A stretch of DNA of 64,000 bases, from positions 1 to 64,000 of the forward strand of contig CACPJJ010000004.1 in the NCBI GenBank assembly GCA_902634305.1. The letters are read 5' to 3'. The notes beneath the pieces are model-generated. The model saw nothing but the letters and a program-made list of their open reading frames with translations, had not been told where the DNA came from and searched no databases. This stretch comes from an uncultured Pelagibacteraceae bacterium. Lineage in GTDB: Bacteria; Pseudomonadota; Alphaproteobacteria; Pelagibacterales; Pelagibacteraceae. The translations under genes and the position numbers were made by a program. Position 1 is the stretch's first letter. The number at the start of each line of letters is the position of its first letter. Shown piece after piece: positions 30,625 to 37,654 of this stretch.

Positions 30625-30701
30625 GCAGGAGCAGCTCGACAGGTGGCAGCAGCGGTTTGTGGAACCGAAGGTAGTGGGTTCAAGTCCCACCTCCTGCACC
30701 A
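30625..30701 (+). tRNA. tRNA-His (anticodon GTG), non-canonical core
   Basis: Acceptor GCAGGAG (30625-30631) pairs with CTCCTGC (30691-30697), followed by discriminator A and encoded CCA (30699-30701). The anticodon loop TTGTGGA gives GTG at 30659-30661, and the T arm is GTGGG-TTCAAGT-CCCAC. Odd points: position 8 is C and 14 is G instead of U8/A14; 13-22 is C/C; 27-43 is G/A; position -1 is T and position 73 is A, whereas most bacteria have G-1 and C73. Its gene lies 31 bases before hisS. The missing G-1 and A73 fit the alphaproteobacterial tRNA-His type. Confidence 0.85.
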
Positions 30702-30732
30702 GCTTGACGACACCATAAAGCATGGACAAATT

Positions 30733-32211
30733 ATGAAAAAAAACAAAAAACTTAAACCCAGTTTACCATCTGGGTTCAAAGATACTGATAATAAGGAATT
30801 AGTTTTAAGAGATTCATTAATTGAGATAATAAAAAGAAACTTTCAATTATATGGATTCGAACAAATTGATACTAGTAGCTTTGAATTCTTAGAGAATGTA
30901 GTTGATTACAACAATAATGAAAATAAAGAAGGATTTCCAATAAATGATATTTTTTATTTTCAAAGCGGAACTGATTCTTTAGTAAATAAAAATGAAATTT
31001 CAACCATTGCACTTAGGCCAGATTTAACAAAATCACTCGCAAGATATATTGCAAAAAATTATATTAATCTTTCTAAACCATTTAAAAGATTCCAAATAGG
31101 TACAGTTTGGCGTGATGAATTAAAGCCTAATACAAAGGGAAAATATAGAGAGTTTATTCAAATTGACTCAGACATTGTAGGTACAAAAAATATTAACGCT
31201 GATGCTGATATGGTAGTACTTTTAGCGGACACATTAGAGAAATGCCAACTAAATAAAGATGAATACATTGTAAAATTCAGCAACCGAAAGTTAGTGCTAG
31301 GTTTATTAAATAGTTTAGATATCAATAACGATGAAATAAGACTAAATGTAATTAGGACATGTGATAAATATTTAAGACTCGGAAAAGCAGGCATTATAGA
31401 TTTATTGGGCGCTGGAAGAAAAGATATTTCAGGGCAATTTGCAGCTGGCTGTAACTTAAAAGAAAATCAAACAAAAAAAATTTTAGAATTTTTAGAAAGT
31501 AAAAATTTTAGTGATTTAGAAAAAATTTGTAAAGATAGTTTATTTAAAGAAGGCATTAGAGAATTAAAAGATTTAATTAAATTAATAAATTTAAGTTCTT
31601 ATTCAGAACGAATAATTTTTACACCTTCATTAATGAGAGGAAATGAATATTACACTTCAACAATATTTGAGGCCAACTTATTGACTAAAACAAAAAAAGG
31701 AGAAACAATAGAATTAGAATACGCTATAGGAGGGGGAGGCAGATATGACCGACTTGTAGAAAAATACACAGAAGATTCATACCCCGGCGTTGGAGTCTCG
31801 ATAGGCTTAAGTAGGGTTTTGTTATATTTTTCTCAGCTTAAAAAAAAATTAAAAATTAAAAATAAATCACCAATTGTTATCTGTGTATTTGATAAAAATC
31901 TAATGCCTGACTATAAAAAAATGTTGGATATTTTACGATCAGAAAACATTAATTCAGAAATTTATTATGGAGATGGAAATATTAAATCTCAAATGAAATA
32001 TGCTGACTGGAGAAATTCACCAGCTTGTTTGCTATATGGAGAAAACGAAGCAAAAGCAAAAACAGTTACTATAAAAAACCTTATAGAAGGAAAAAAATCT
32101 TCAGAGGAAATTAAAACAAGGGAAGAATGGAAAAAAAAAGAATCTGTTCAAATTTCTGTTAAAATTGAAAATTTATTAGATGAAATCAAAAAACTTCTCA
32201 AAAATTATTAA
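30733..32211 (+). CDS. hisS: Histidyl-tRNA synthetase
   Basis: A 492-residue class II synthetase. The open frame begins earlier, inside tRNA-His, so the ATG at 30733, right after the tRNA, is the correct start. Motif 2 is IGTVWRDELKP followed by KGKYREFIQIDSDIVG, which resembles the alphaproteobacterial group (FRxEKPGxGRFRQFxQxDxDxVG) more than E. coli. Histidine-binding GGGGRYDRLVEKY is intact, with a C-terminal anticodon domain. This type recognises tRNA-His lacking G-1. It overlaps hisZ by 32 bases, forming hisS-hisZ-hisG. Confidence 0.93.
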   Translation: MKKNKKLKPSLPSGFKDTDNKELVLRDSLIEIIKRNFQLYGFEQIDTSSFEFLENVVDYNNNENKEGFPINDIFYFQSGTDSLVNKNEISTIALRPDLTKSLARYIAKNYINLSKPFKRFQIGTVWRDELKPNTKGKYREFIQIDSDIVGTKNINADADMVVLLADTLEKCQLNKDEYIVKFSNRKLVLGLLNSLDINNDEIRLNVIRTCDKYLRLGKAGIIDLLGAGRKDISGQFAAGCNLKENQTKKILEFLESKNFSDLEKICKDSLFKEGIRELKDLIKLINLSSYSERIIFTPSLMRGNEYYTSTIFEANLLTKTKKGETIELEYAIGGGGRYDRLVEKYTEDSYPGVGVSIGLSRVLLYFSQLKKKLKIKNKSPIVICVFDKNLMPDYKKMLDILRSENINSEIYYGDGNIKSQMKYADWRNSPACLLYGENEAKAKTVTIKNLIEGKKSSEEIKTREEWKKKESVQISVKIENLLDEIKKLLKNY

Positions 32212-33196
32212 AGCATTAAATTCTAAAGGGTTTAAAAACATAGAATTAGATCCTGTAATAGAAACGAAATATATTCGTGGAGTAAATTTAAAAAAATATT
32301 TATTTACATTTAACGACGATAAGGGTGTCTCATTTTCATTACGTCCCGACCTTAGCTTGATGAGTCTAATCCAATTTTCTAAAACCAAAAAATATAATAA
32401 GCAGAAAATCACTTATAGTGGAGAGTCATACAGAAAAAATAAAAATATACGCTCACAAATTGGATGGGAGATTTATAACTCAAACAATCAAAAAGATGAT
32501 TATGAAGTAATTAAAAATAGTATTACTGTTTTTAAAAAAATTACAAAAAAAAAAGGATATTTAAAAATTGGAAACTTAGAATTATTTTCTTCAGTTTTAA
32601 ATCAGCTACATATACCAAGTAGATGGAAACAGAGATTAATGTTAAATATTTGGAATAAAAAATATTTTTATGAAATTTTAAGTAGATTGGAAACAAATAA
32701 AGATTATGACGAAGATGAAATTGAGGTAGATAAAAAATTATTTTATAAAATGAAAAAACTTGATCCAAATCAGATTATTGCAGGAAGAAGTATAAAAGAA
32801 ATCCTTGCCAGATTTGATTTAAAAATTAATAAAGATCCAAGAACACCAGAAGGAAAAAAAAGTGCTAAAATAATCAAAAGATTTTTAAAAATAAAATGTT
32901 CCATAGAAAAAGCCCCAAAGATATTGGCTAATTTTTTTAATGAAAATAAACTAAATATCAAAATTGCCGATAACTATTTTCCTATAAAAAAAAATAAAAT
33001 TAAAAATTTTAGTGTAGAATTTTGTGCCTCTGAAATACCTGATGTACAAATTTATAGTAGTTTAGTTTTTTCTATTAGTTTTAAATCAAAAAAAAAATTA
33101 ACCAAAATACTCAATGGTGGTCGTTTTGATAATCTAAGTTCTTCTTTAGGTTTAAGGCCGTGTAAAGCAGTAGGAGCAGCAATAACTTTGATATAA
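32180..33196 (+). CDS. hisZ: ATP phosphoribosyltransferase regulatory subunit HisZ
   Basis: A 338-residue catalytically silent HisRS paralogue. It keeps class II core segments such as FSLRPDLSLMSLIQF, TYSGESYRKN and NGGRFDNLSSSLG but lacks the anticodon-binding domain and motif-2 active-site residues of a synthetase. HisZ pairs with the short form of HisG into a hetero-octamer sensitive to histidine. It overlaps hisS and is followed by hisG with a one-base overlap, so the complex is made in order. Confidence 0.88.
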   Translation: MKSKNFSKIIKALNSKGFKNIELDPVIETKYIRGVNLKKYLFTFNDDKGVSFSLRPDLSLMSLIQFSKTKKYNKQKITYSGESYRKNKNIRSQIGWEIYNSNNQKDDYEVIKNSITVFKKITKKKGYLKIGNLELFSSVLNQLHIPSRWKQRLMLNIWNKKYFYEILSRLETNKDYDEDEIEVDKKLFYKMKKLDPNQIIAGRSIKEILARFDLKINKDPRTPEGKKSAKIIKRFLKIKCSIEKAPKILANFFNENKLNIKIADNYFPIKKNKIKNFSVEFCASEIPDVQIYSSLVFSISFKSKKKLTKILNGGRFDNLSSSLGLRPCKAVGAAITLI

Positions 33197-33888
33197 TGAA
33201 AAATGAATTTACAATAATTTTGCCGTCAAAAGGTCGTTTGCGTGAAAAATCTTTAAATATTTTTAAAAAAAAAAAATTGAAAATTTTATCTGCTAAAGGA
33301 GAGCGAGATCTTATAGGACATGTTAATTTAAAAAAATTTAAAATTGGAGCTCGAATACTATATTTGCATGCTAGGGAAGCAATAACAGAACTTGCAAATG
33401 GCACTGGGGATATTTGTGTATCAGGAATGGATTTATTAAAAGACTCAGATCCTAATATTCAAAAAAAAATAAAAGTTTATAAAAGTTTAAATTTCGGGCA
33501 TGCAGATTTATTTATTTGTTCCCCGATTCATTTTCTGGACTGCCAAACAATGCTTGATGTTTCAGAAATTGCTTCTGATTTTATTAAAAATAAAAAAAAA
33601 CCTTTAAAAATTGGCACAAAATATAAACGTTTAGTTGAGAAGTTTTTAATAGAAAAAAATGTTAAAAATGTAGAAATTGTGGAATCAAAAGGGGCAACAG
33701 AGGCTATGTGCCGACTTTCCCAAGTTCAATTAATTGGAGAAATTGTTAGTTCTGGAAAAACACTTTTTTCTAATGATCTTCGCCCGCTTAAAAAAGACGG
33801 TTTAATATTAAAATCATCAGCAGCCTGTATGGTTGCTAAAAAAAGTTTGAATAAAAAAGGTATAAAAAAAGTATTAAGTTTATTTTAG
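33196..33888 (+). CDS. hisG: ATP phosphoribosyltransferase, short form
   Basis: First step of histidine synthesis, joining ATP to PRPP. At 230 residues it is the short form that needs HisZ, whose gene overlaps its start. Seen are ILPSKGRLREKSLNIF, a NGTGDICVSGMDLLKDSD box, KIGTKYKRLVEKFL, a VESKGATEAMCRLSQVQLIG block in the PRPP-binding area and SSGKTLFSNDL. The C-terminal ACT-like regulatory domain of long HisG is absent. It ends three bases before a convergent unknown gene that begins the accessory block. Confidence 0.92.
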   Translation: MKNEFTIILPSKGRLREKSLNIFKKKKLKILSAKGERDLIGHVNLKKFKIGARILYLHAREAITELANGTGDICVSGMDLLKDSDPNIQKKIKVYKSLNFGHADLFICSPIHFLDCQTMLDVSEIASDFIKNKKKPLKIGTKYKRLVEKFLIEKNVKNVEIVESKGATEAMCRLSQVQLIGEIVSSGKTLFSNDLRPLKKDGLILKSSAACMVAKKSLNKKGIKKVLSLF

Positions 33889-33890
33889 TA

Positions 33891-34562
33891 TTACGTATTA
33901 TTTTCTTTGATAAGTTTCTTAATTATCTCTAGTGATTCTTCATTAGGTGGAAAACTTGTGCTTAGTTGAGTTCCAGCAATAATATATGTTGATTCTTTTT
34001 TCTTATCTTCTGAAAGTTTAGAACCATAAATATGTACCCTTACTGTCTTGCCCCCAGCTGGTGTATCTTCTAAATAAACATAACTACCTCTCCCTCCTTT
34101 TTCCTTGAGTTCTTTATTTAGTTTTTCTACTTTTTCTTCAAATTCTTTTGAAGACTTATATTTTTTTTTTAATAAGGAAAAATGTTTAGATAAGCTTTGT
34201 GGTTTTAATTTATTAGTATTAAAATTAGGATCATTCAGTCTATCATTTATTATAATTCCGCCAATTTTATTATTTACTGGTAAATTATTATTTATTTCTT
34301 CTACAGCCTTTGTCACATTAATTGAGCTATTTTTACTAAATTTATTAAAGTAAATTTTTATTGCCTTGTTTTTTAGATCTATATCCCCACCTAATCTTGA
34401 CCCACTTGTAATTTGAAATTTATTTATATATTTTTTTAAAATATTTTGATTACCTCCATGAGGCTTTACTCCTGCTTTTTTAAATATTTCACCTCTAGTT
34501 CTAAATTTTTTATTTCCTTTCTCAATTTGATTTTCTAAAAACTTTTCAAATTCATTCGGCAT
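33891..34562 (-). CDS. Unknown 223-residue protein
   Basis: Lys/Asn-rich soluble protein without signal peptide or transmembrane segment. It has a basic N-terminal part (FRTRGEIFKKAGVKPHGGNQ), a long helical region around KKKYKSSKEFEEKVEKLNKE, and a distinctive C-terminal GGRGSYVYLEDTPAGGKTVRV followed by HIYGSK, which could be a beta-rich domain. No family is recognised. It is the first gene of the block between hisG and trxA and is convergent with hisG, 10 bases from a WGR-domain gene on the same strand. Confidence 0.55.
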   Translation of the reverse strand: MPNEFEKFLENQIEKGNKKFRTRGEIFKKAGVKPHGGNQNILKKYINKFQITSGSRLGGDIDLKNKAIKIYFNKFSKNSSINVTKAVEEINNNLPVNNKIGGIIINDRLNDPNFNTNKLKPQSLSKHFSLLKKKYKSSKEFEEKVEKLNKELKEKGGRGSYVYLEDTPAGGKTVRVHIYGSKLSEDKKKESTYIIAGTQLSTSFPPNEESLEIIKKLIKENNT

Positions 34563-34572
34563 TTGATTAAAT

Positions 34573-34791
34573 CTAAACTTCTAAGTAACCTTTTCTTAAC
34601 TTTTCATTTATCTTTTTTTCAGCAAATTTTTTTGCATCATTGCTTGCACTTTTACCTTTGAATTTTTTTTCTATTTTTGCTGGTTTTTTAATTCCAATTC
34701 TTCCATAAGTAAGGTTAACTTGTGATCCTTTTAAGTTTATTTCCCAAAATTTATTGCTAACGTGATCTTTGTATTCAAGGTATTTTTTCAT
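34573..34791 (-). CDS. WGR-domain small protein
   Basis: A 72-residue protein that is essentially a lone WGR domain: SNKFWEINLKGSQVNLTYGRIG matches the family pattern (K-F-W-x-I-x-L-x-G-x-x-V-x-x-x-[WY]-G-R-I-G). WGR domains occur in PARPs and in bacterial proteins linked to ligases and restriction or repair systems, and can bind nucleic acid. Its basic C-terminal tail would suit that. It lies near a BRCT-domain gene on the same strand, the other domain classically found beside WGR in PARPs. Confidence 0.85.
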   Translation of the reverse strand: MKKYLEYKDHVSNKFWEINLKGSQVNLTYGRIGIKKPAKIEKKFKGKSASNDAKKFAEKKINEKLRKGYLEV

Positions 34792-34844
34792 AATATTATC
34801 TTATTTTATTTAATTATTTATTAAAATGTTATTTATTAGTATTT

Positions 34845-34880
34845 TTATGGTGCCATACATAACAAAGATAGGCACCATAA
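34845..34880. repeat. 10-bp inverted repeat between BRCT and WGR genes
   Basis: TTATGGTGCC (34845-34854) and GGCACCATAA (34871-34880) are perfectly complementary with a 16-base loop. It lies just after the BRCT gene and before the WGR gene on the minus strand. No U-tract follows on either strand, so this may be a weak terminator, a protein-binding site or an RNA-stability hairpin. Confidence 0.5.
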
Positions 34881-34892
34881 TATAAGCAAGCA

Positions 34893-35159
34893 TTAGTTAA
34901 GACTTCTCACTGGAAACTTGCCAGCTTTAATAAACTTCAACATTTCAGCTTCATTGATTACTCGTGTACCAAAAGCTTTAGCTCGTTTTGCTTTTTTTGT
35001 GTCTTTTCGAGAGCTAATTAAATAGTCAGTTTGACTACTTACTCCGCTAACAAATCTAGCATTCGTTCTGTTATGTATTTCTACAATTGCATCTATTCTC
35101 TTAAATTTTTCTAATTCTCCCGTGATGCAAAATGTTGTTGTTTGTACTTTTTTAGTCAT
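34893..35159 (-). CDS. BRCT-domain small protein
   Basis: An 88-residue protein consisting of one BRCT domain: TTFCITGELEKFKR, ARFVSGVSSQTDYLISS with the GxS-TDYLI pattern, and GTRVINEAEMLKFI. BRCT domains bind phosphopeptides or DNA ends, in bacteria mostly at the C-terminus of NAD-dependent ligase. The start at 35159 is chosen over the Met at 35189 because AAGGAG lies seven bases before it. A free-standing BRCT next to a free-standing WGR is unusual. Confidence 0.85.
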   Translation of the reverse strand: MTKKVQTTTFCITGELEKFKRIDAIVEIHNRTNARFVSGVSSQTDYLISSRKDTKKAKRAKAFGTRVINEAEMLKFIKAGKFPVRSLN

Positions 35160-35279
35160 ATATTTCTCCTTTTTGTTTTTATTAATCATGATGTTTTTTA
35201 TCAGTCAGATTTCTTGAAAATGAGTCCAATAAAACGTAGGATAAAAGACGAAAACTGAATTGCCCTGTAAAATGAGGTT

Positions 35280-35299
35280 TTTTTGGATATGTCCAAAAA
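35280..35299. repeat. 8-bp palindromic hairpin upstream of exported protein
   Basis: TTTTTGGA (35280-35287) and TCCAAAAA (35292-35299) are complementary with a 4-base loop TATG. It lies 24 bases before the start of the 35324 gene and could be an operator or a hairpin in its leader. The opposite gene is the BRCT gene on the minus strand, 120 bases away. Confidence 0.4.
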
Positions 35300-35323
35300 T
35301 CGAAAATTTATTGGATTTATACT

Positions 35324-36187
35324 ATGAAAAAAAAAATCATATTTCTTTTTTTAATATTAATATTTAGTGCTCAATTACCCTCAGAAACTCTAGCAAAGGG
35401 AGGTTTAATTAAAAGTATAATGAATTTTTTTAAAGGAGGTGCGAATAACGTTATAAAAACAGGAGACGATGCTATTAAAAATATGGGCAAAACTAAAGAC
35501 GAATTCCTTGAAAGAATTAAAAGTAAAACTACTAACGAAACTATCTCGACGTCTTCCACAGAGGCAAAAATAACAGAAAATGTTGGAAGAGATCAACATT
35601 CTCTAAATTTTGCTAGTTTAAAAAATACTCCTAGGGGTAAATATATAAAGAATTTAAAGGACAAATTTAAAGGTGGTGATGAACTTGCTGATGTTAGTGA
35701 GTTCTTTGATATTGAGGCAAATATTTCTGATAATAAATCAAATTTAAATAATGGATTTTATTCATTAGTAATAATTAATTGGATTGGAAGAATTTATAAA
35801 AATTCAAATTATTTTAGTAAACCTGAAGAAAATAAAATGCTTTTATTATGTAATACTGAAAATGATATGTTCTATATTAGCTTATTAATGGAACAGGAAC
35901 CAAAGAGAGCATTTTTAGAAGAACATATTAGAAATGATAAAAATAATGTTAATAAGATTAAAACACAAGAATTAGCTGTATTGCAAGATTCTGAGGAAAT
36001 CAAAATAATGAGTACTTTGCCTGAGTCTGGAAGTGTATGGCCAAGTAATTATTTTACAATATATAATAATCAAGGTTTTGAGTATGATTATTTAAATTTA
36101 AGTGTTGATTTTATAAAAAACAAAGCAAATCCAACAAAAAAACATAAATACAATTGTTTTAAAGCAACAGAAAAAGGATTGTTATAA
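35324..36187 (+). CDS. Exported protein of unknown function
   Basis: A 287-residue protein with a convincing Sec signal peptide (MKKKIIFLFLILIFSAQLPS followed by ETLAKG). The mature part begins with a glycine-rich amphipathic region (KGGLIKSIMNFFKGGANN), then polar, Ser/Thr-rich sequence and a mixed alpha/beta C-terminus with two late cysteines. No catalytic motif or family was recognised. It stands alone with its own likely promoter region, divergent from the BRCT gene, and is followed by a 164-residue protein after 35 bases. Confidence 0.6.
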   Translation: MKKKIIFLFLILIFSAQLPSETLAKGGLIKSIMNFFKGGANNVIKTGDDAIKNMGKTKDEFLERIKSKTTNETISTSSTEAKITENVGRDQHSLNFASLKNTPRGKYIKNLKDKFKGGDELADVSEFFDIEANISDNKSNLNNGFYSLVIINWIGRIYKNSNYFSKPEENKMLLLCNTENDMFYISLLMEQEPKRAFLEEHIRNDKNNVNKIKTQELAVLQDSEEIKIMSTLPESGSVWPSNYFTIYNNQGFEYDYLNLSVDFIKNKANPTKKHKYNCFKATEKGLL

Positions 36188-36202
36188 ATCTTTAATAATT
36201 TA

Positions 36203-36222
36203 TTATAGGACTTTATAGGACT
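36203..36222 (+). repeat. Tandem 10-bp direct repeat at a start codon
   Basis: TTATAGGACT occurs twice without spacer (36203-36212 and 36213-36222), ending at the ATG of the next gene. Each copy contains AGGA, so two overlapping Shine-Dalgarno-like sites exist; change in copy number could tune translation. This is observed, function is inferred. Confidence 0.5.
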
Positions 36223-36717
36223 ATGCCTAAATTAAGAAAAATTGCTAGCATCGAGCGTGGTATTGAAGAAATACTCCAAGCATTAACAGAGCAAGAAATC
36301 AAAGAAACTATTGGCAAAGGTGCGTCATATCTAAGAAAATGTAGTGATCCAGATAGAGACTCGGAAGGCAAAGATTCAGAAGGAGTACGTAGAAATATCG
36401 ATCATTTTGAGTCTATAAAATTAGATAAAAAATGTATACAAAAAGGCATTTCTCCCCCTTTGTTAACAGCTCATCAATTCATGATTGATCAAGAAAAATC
36501 AAATAATCAATCAAATTTAATTGATGTAAATAAAATGTTGGTAAAATTTTCAATATTAGAAGGTGAACTAAATAAAGTATATTTAGATGCTACAGATCCA
36601 AAAAGCCCTGATGGGGAAAAAATTACAGGTTTAGAAAAGAAAAAAATTTTTGAAGCAATAAAACTAATAGAAGATAAAATTCTAAAAATAAAATTAGCTA
36701 TAGATAAAAATAAATAA
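36223..36717 (+). CDS. Hypothetical protein, possibly phage-regulator-like
   Basis: A 164-residue soluble protein. The N-terminal segment IERGIEEILQALTEQEIKETIGKGASYLRKCSDPDRD, followed by ESIKLDKKCIQKGISPPLLTAHQF, is predicted helical and resembles helix-turn-helix-like alphaproteobacterial proteins, though I could not assign a family. The C-terminal half is a helical Lys-rich region. It may bind DNA. It starts directly after a tandem repeat with SD-like sequence and is followed by a 140-base AT-rich gap with a promoter-like site. Confidence 0.5.
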   Translation: MPKLRKIASIERGIEEILQALTEQEIKETIGKGASYLRKCSDPDRDSEGKDSEGVRRNIDHFESIKLDKKCIQKGISPPLLTAHQFMIDQEKSNNQSNLIDVNKMLVKFSILEGELNKVYLDATDPKSPDGEKITGLEKKKIFEAIKLIEDKILKIKLAIDKNK

Positions 36718-36725
36718 TTTTTTTA

Positions 36726-36753
36726 TTGACATTTAAATCAACTGTTATAAAGT
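36726..36753 (+). promoter_or_regulatory. Candidate sigma-70 promoter
   Basis: A consensus -35 TTGACA lies at 36726-36731 and a -10-like TAAAGT at 36748-36753, spaced 16 bases. It precedes the 75-residue zinc-knuckle ORF at 36858 with a leader of about 100 bases. AT-rich genomes give chance hits, so this is moderate to weak evidence. Confidence 0.35.
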
Positions 36754-36857
36754 AATAATAACTTAATAAAAAGTTAACCTTTTTATGTAATACGGATTAT
36801 TAAGTAAATTCTTATAAAATTTTCTTAAAATCATAAACAAGGTTAACAAAAGATTGG

Positions 36858-37085
36858 ATGTTTATGATAAATAATAAGTCTAATATAAGAACAAGAAGAT
36901 ATTCTTGTTATTATTGCAACTGCACAGGCTTTCATGCAAAAAAACAAATAATTTTTCAGGTTTGGAATTGGGGATACGAATTTATTAATCGACAAATTTG
37001 TAGATATTGCAATGGTAAAGGATTTGTCCAATTCAAACATAAATACGAAAAAACCAATGCTTATCAAAGCTTTTTGGAGCACTAA
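36858..37085 (+). CDS. Small zinc-knuckle protein (DnaJ-like CxxC pairs)
   Basis: A 75-residue ORF with two cysteine pairs, RRYSCYYCNCTGFHA and QICRYCNGKGFVQF. The second, CxxCxGxG, is the zinc-binding repeat of DnaJ; the first is a variant. It could be a small zinc-binding protein that holds protein or nucleic acid. No RBS is obvious and the start could be the second Met (36864). It lies in an AT-rich stretch without other long ORFs on this strand. Confidence 0.5.
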   Translation: MFMINNKSNIRTRRYSCYYCNCTGFHAKKQIIFQVWNWGYEFINRQICRYCNGKGFVQFKHKYEKTNAYQSFLEH

Positions 37086-37250
37086 ACCTTATGAATAGAT
37101 TAAAAATATCATGTTTTATGTGTCTTTTATCGATCCTAGGTATTTATTGTTTTTTGTTGGAGATTGTATGATTTCGTCTCAAATATTCTTATCAATTACC
37201 CGGGAATTACCTTTTTCTCATTGTTACAAGCAATTCATGAATAAAATAAA

Positions 37251-37326
37251 ATTTGAACTTAGATCTGGAGCGTTCCTTTCTAAACCTTTCTTTCTTTCTG
37301 TATGCGCTCCAGTTCTAAGTTCAAAT
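37251..37326. repeat. 22-bp inverted repeat before the nuclease-helicase operon
   Basis: ATTTGAACTTAGATCTGGAG (then CG; 37251-37272) pairs with the segment CGCTCCAGTTCTAAGTTCAA (then AT; 37305-37326), with one mismatch in 22 pairs. The 32-base loop (37273-37304) is pyrimidine-rich. The RBS AAAAGGAG of the next gene starts five bases after the right arm. The loop's TCCTTT (37274-37279) is complementary to AAAGGA of that RBS (37332-37337). A role as operator or translation-control hairpin is plausible. Confidence 0.7.
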
Positions 37327-37342
37327 ATTCAAAAGGAGATTT

Positions 37343-37654
37343 ATGACCGATAAAACTAAATATTCCAATATTTCTGTGTCAAAAGAAACTTACTCTTCTC
37401 TAAAAAAGCTTAGTAAAGAACTTTTACCAGGAGGCACACCACTTAGCATTTCAAAAACTGTTGATGTGCTTGTTAATGAAAAAATTCAAAAAGATTACAA
37501 CTTATTAAAATCAAGCAAACAACAAATGAGTGAAGAAGAAGCATTAAAAATAATCGGTGGGGACCTAAATTTGTGGGGGGTGGGTGGCAATGATGCTTTA
37601 AAAGGTCCTCCAAAGTTTAACATAAATAAAAAAGGAGAAATAAATAATGACTGA
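37343..37654 (+). CDS. Ribbon-helix-helix-like small protein, first gene of the operon
   Basis: A 103-residue protein. NISVSKETYSSLKKLSKELL looks like the strand and first helix of a CopG/Arc-type DNA-binding fold, followed by LSISKTVDVLVNEKI as second helix. The second half (EEALKIIGGDLNLWG, then GVGGNDALKGPP) is of unknown type. It is preceded by a clear RBS (AAAAGGAG) and a long inverted repeat, so autoregulation is attractive. It overlaps the ATPase/peptidase gene by eight bases, as antitoxin-like regulators often do. Confidence 0.6.
   Translation: MTDKTKYSNISVSKETYSSLKKLSKELLPGGTPLSISKTVDVLVNEKIQKDYNLLKSSKQQMSEEEALKIIGGDLNLWGVGGNDALKGPPKFNINKKGEINND

Noticed and set aside
30643-30732. 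Extended N-terminus of hisS
   Set aside because: The upstream codons are the tRNA-His gene; the start at 30733 follows it.
36773-36847. GTTAACCTT / AAGGTTAAC inverted repeat (36773-36781 and 36839-36847)
   Set aside because: Only nine pairs with a 57-base loop in very AT-rich sequence; not strong enough to claim a site.
37091-37171. 26-residue hydrophobic ORF (MNRLKISCFMCLLSILGIYC...)
   Set aside because: It could be a tiny membrane peptide, but there is no clear RBS, and a short hydrophobic frame is expected by chance in AT-rich DNA.
37111-37353. 80-codon ORF across the inverted repeat
   Set aside because: It spans both arms of the hairpin, has no RBS or recognisable protein features and overlaps the real gene at 37343.
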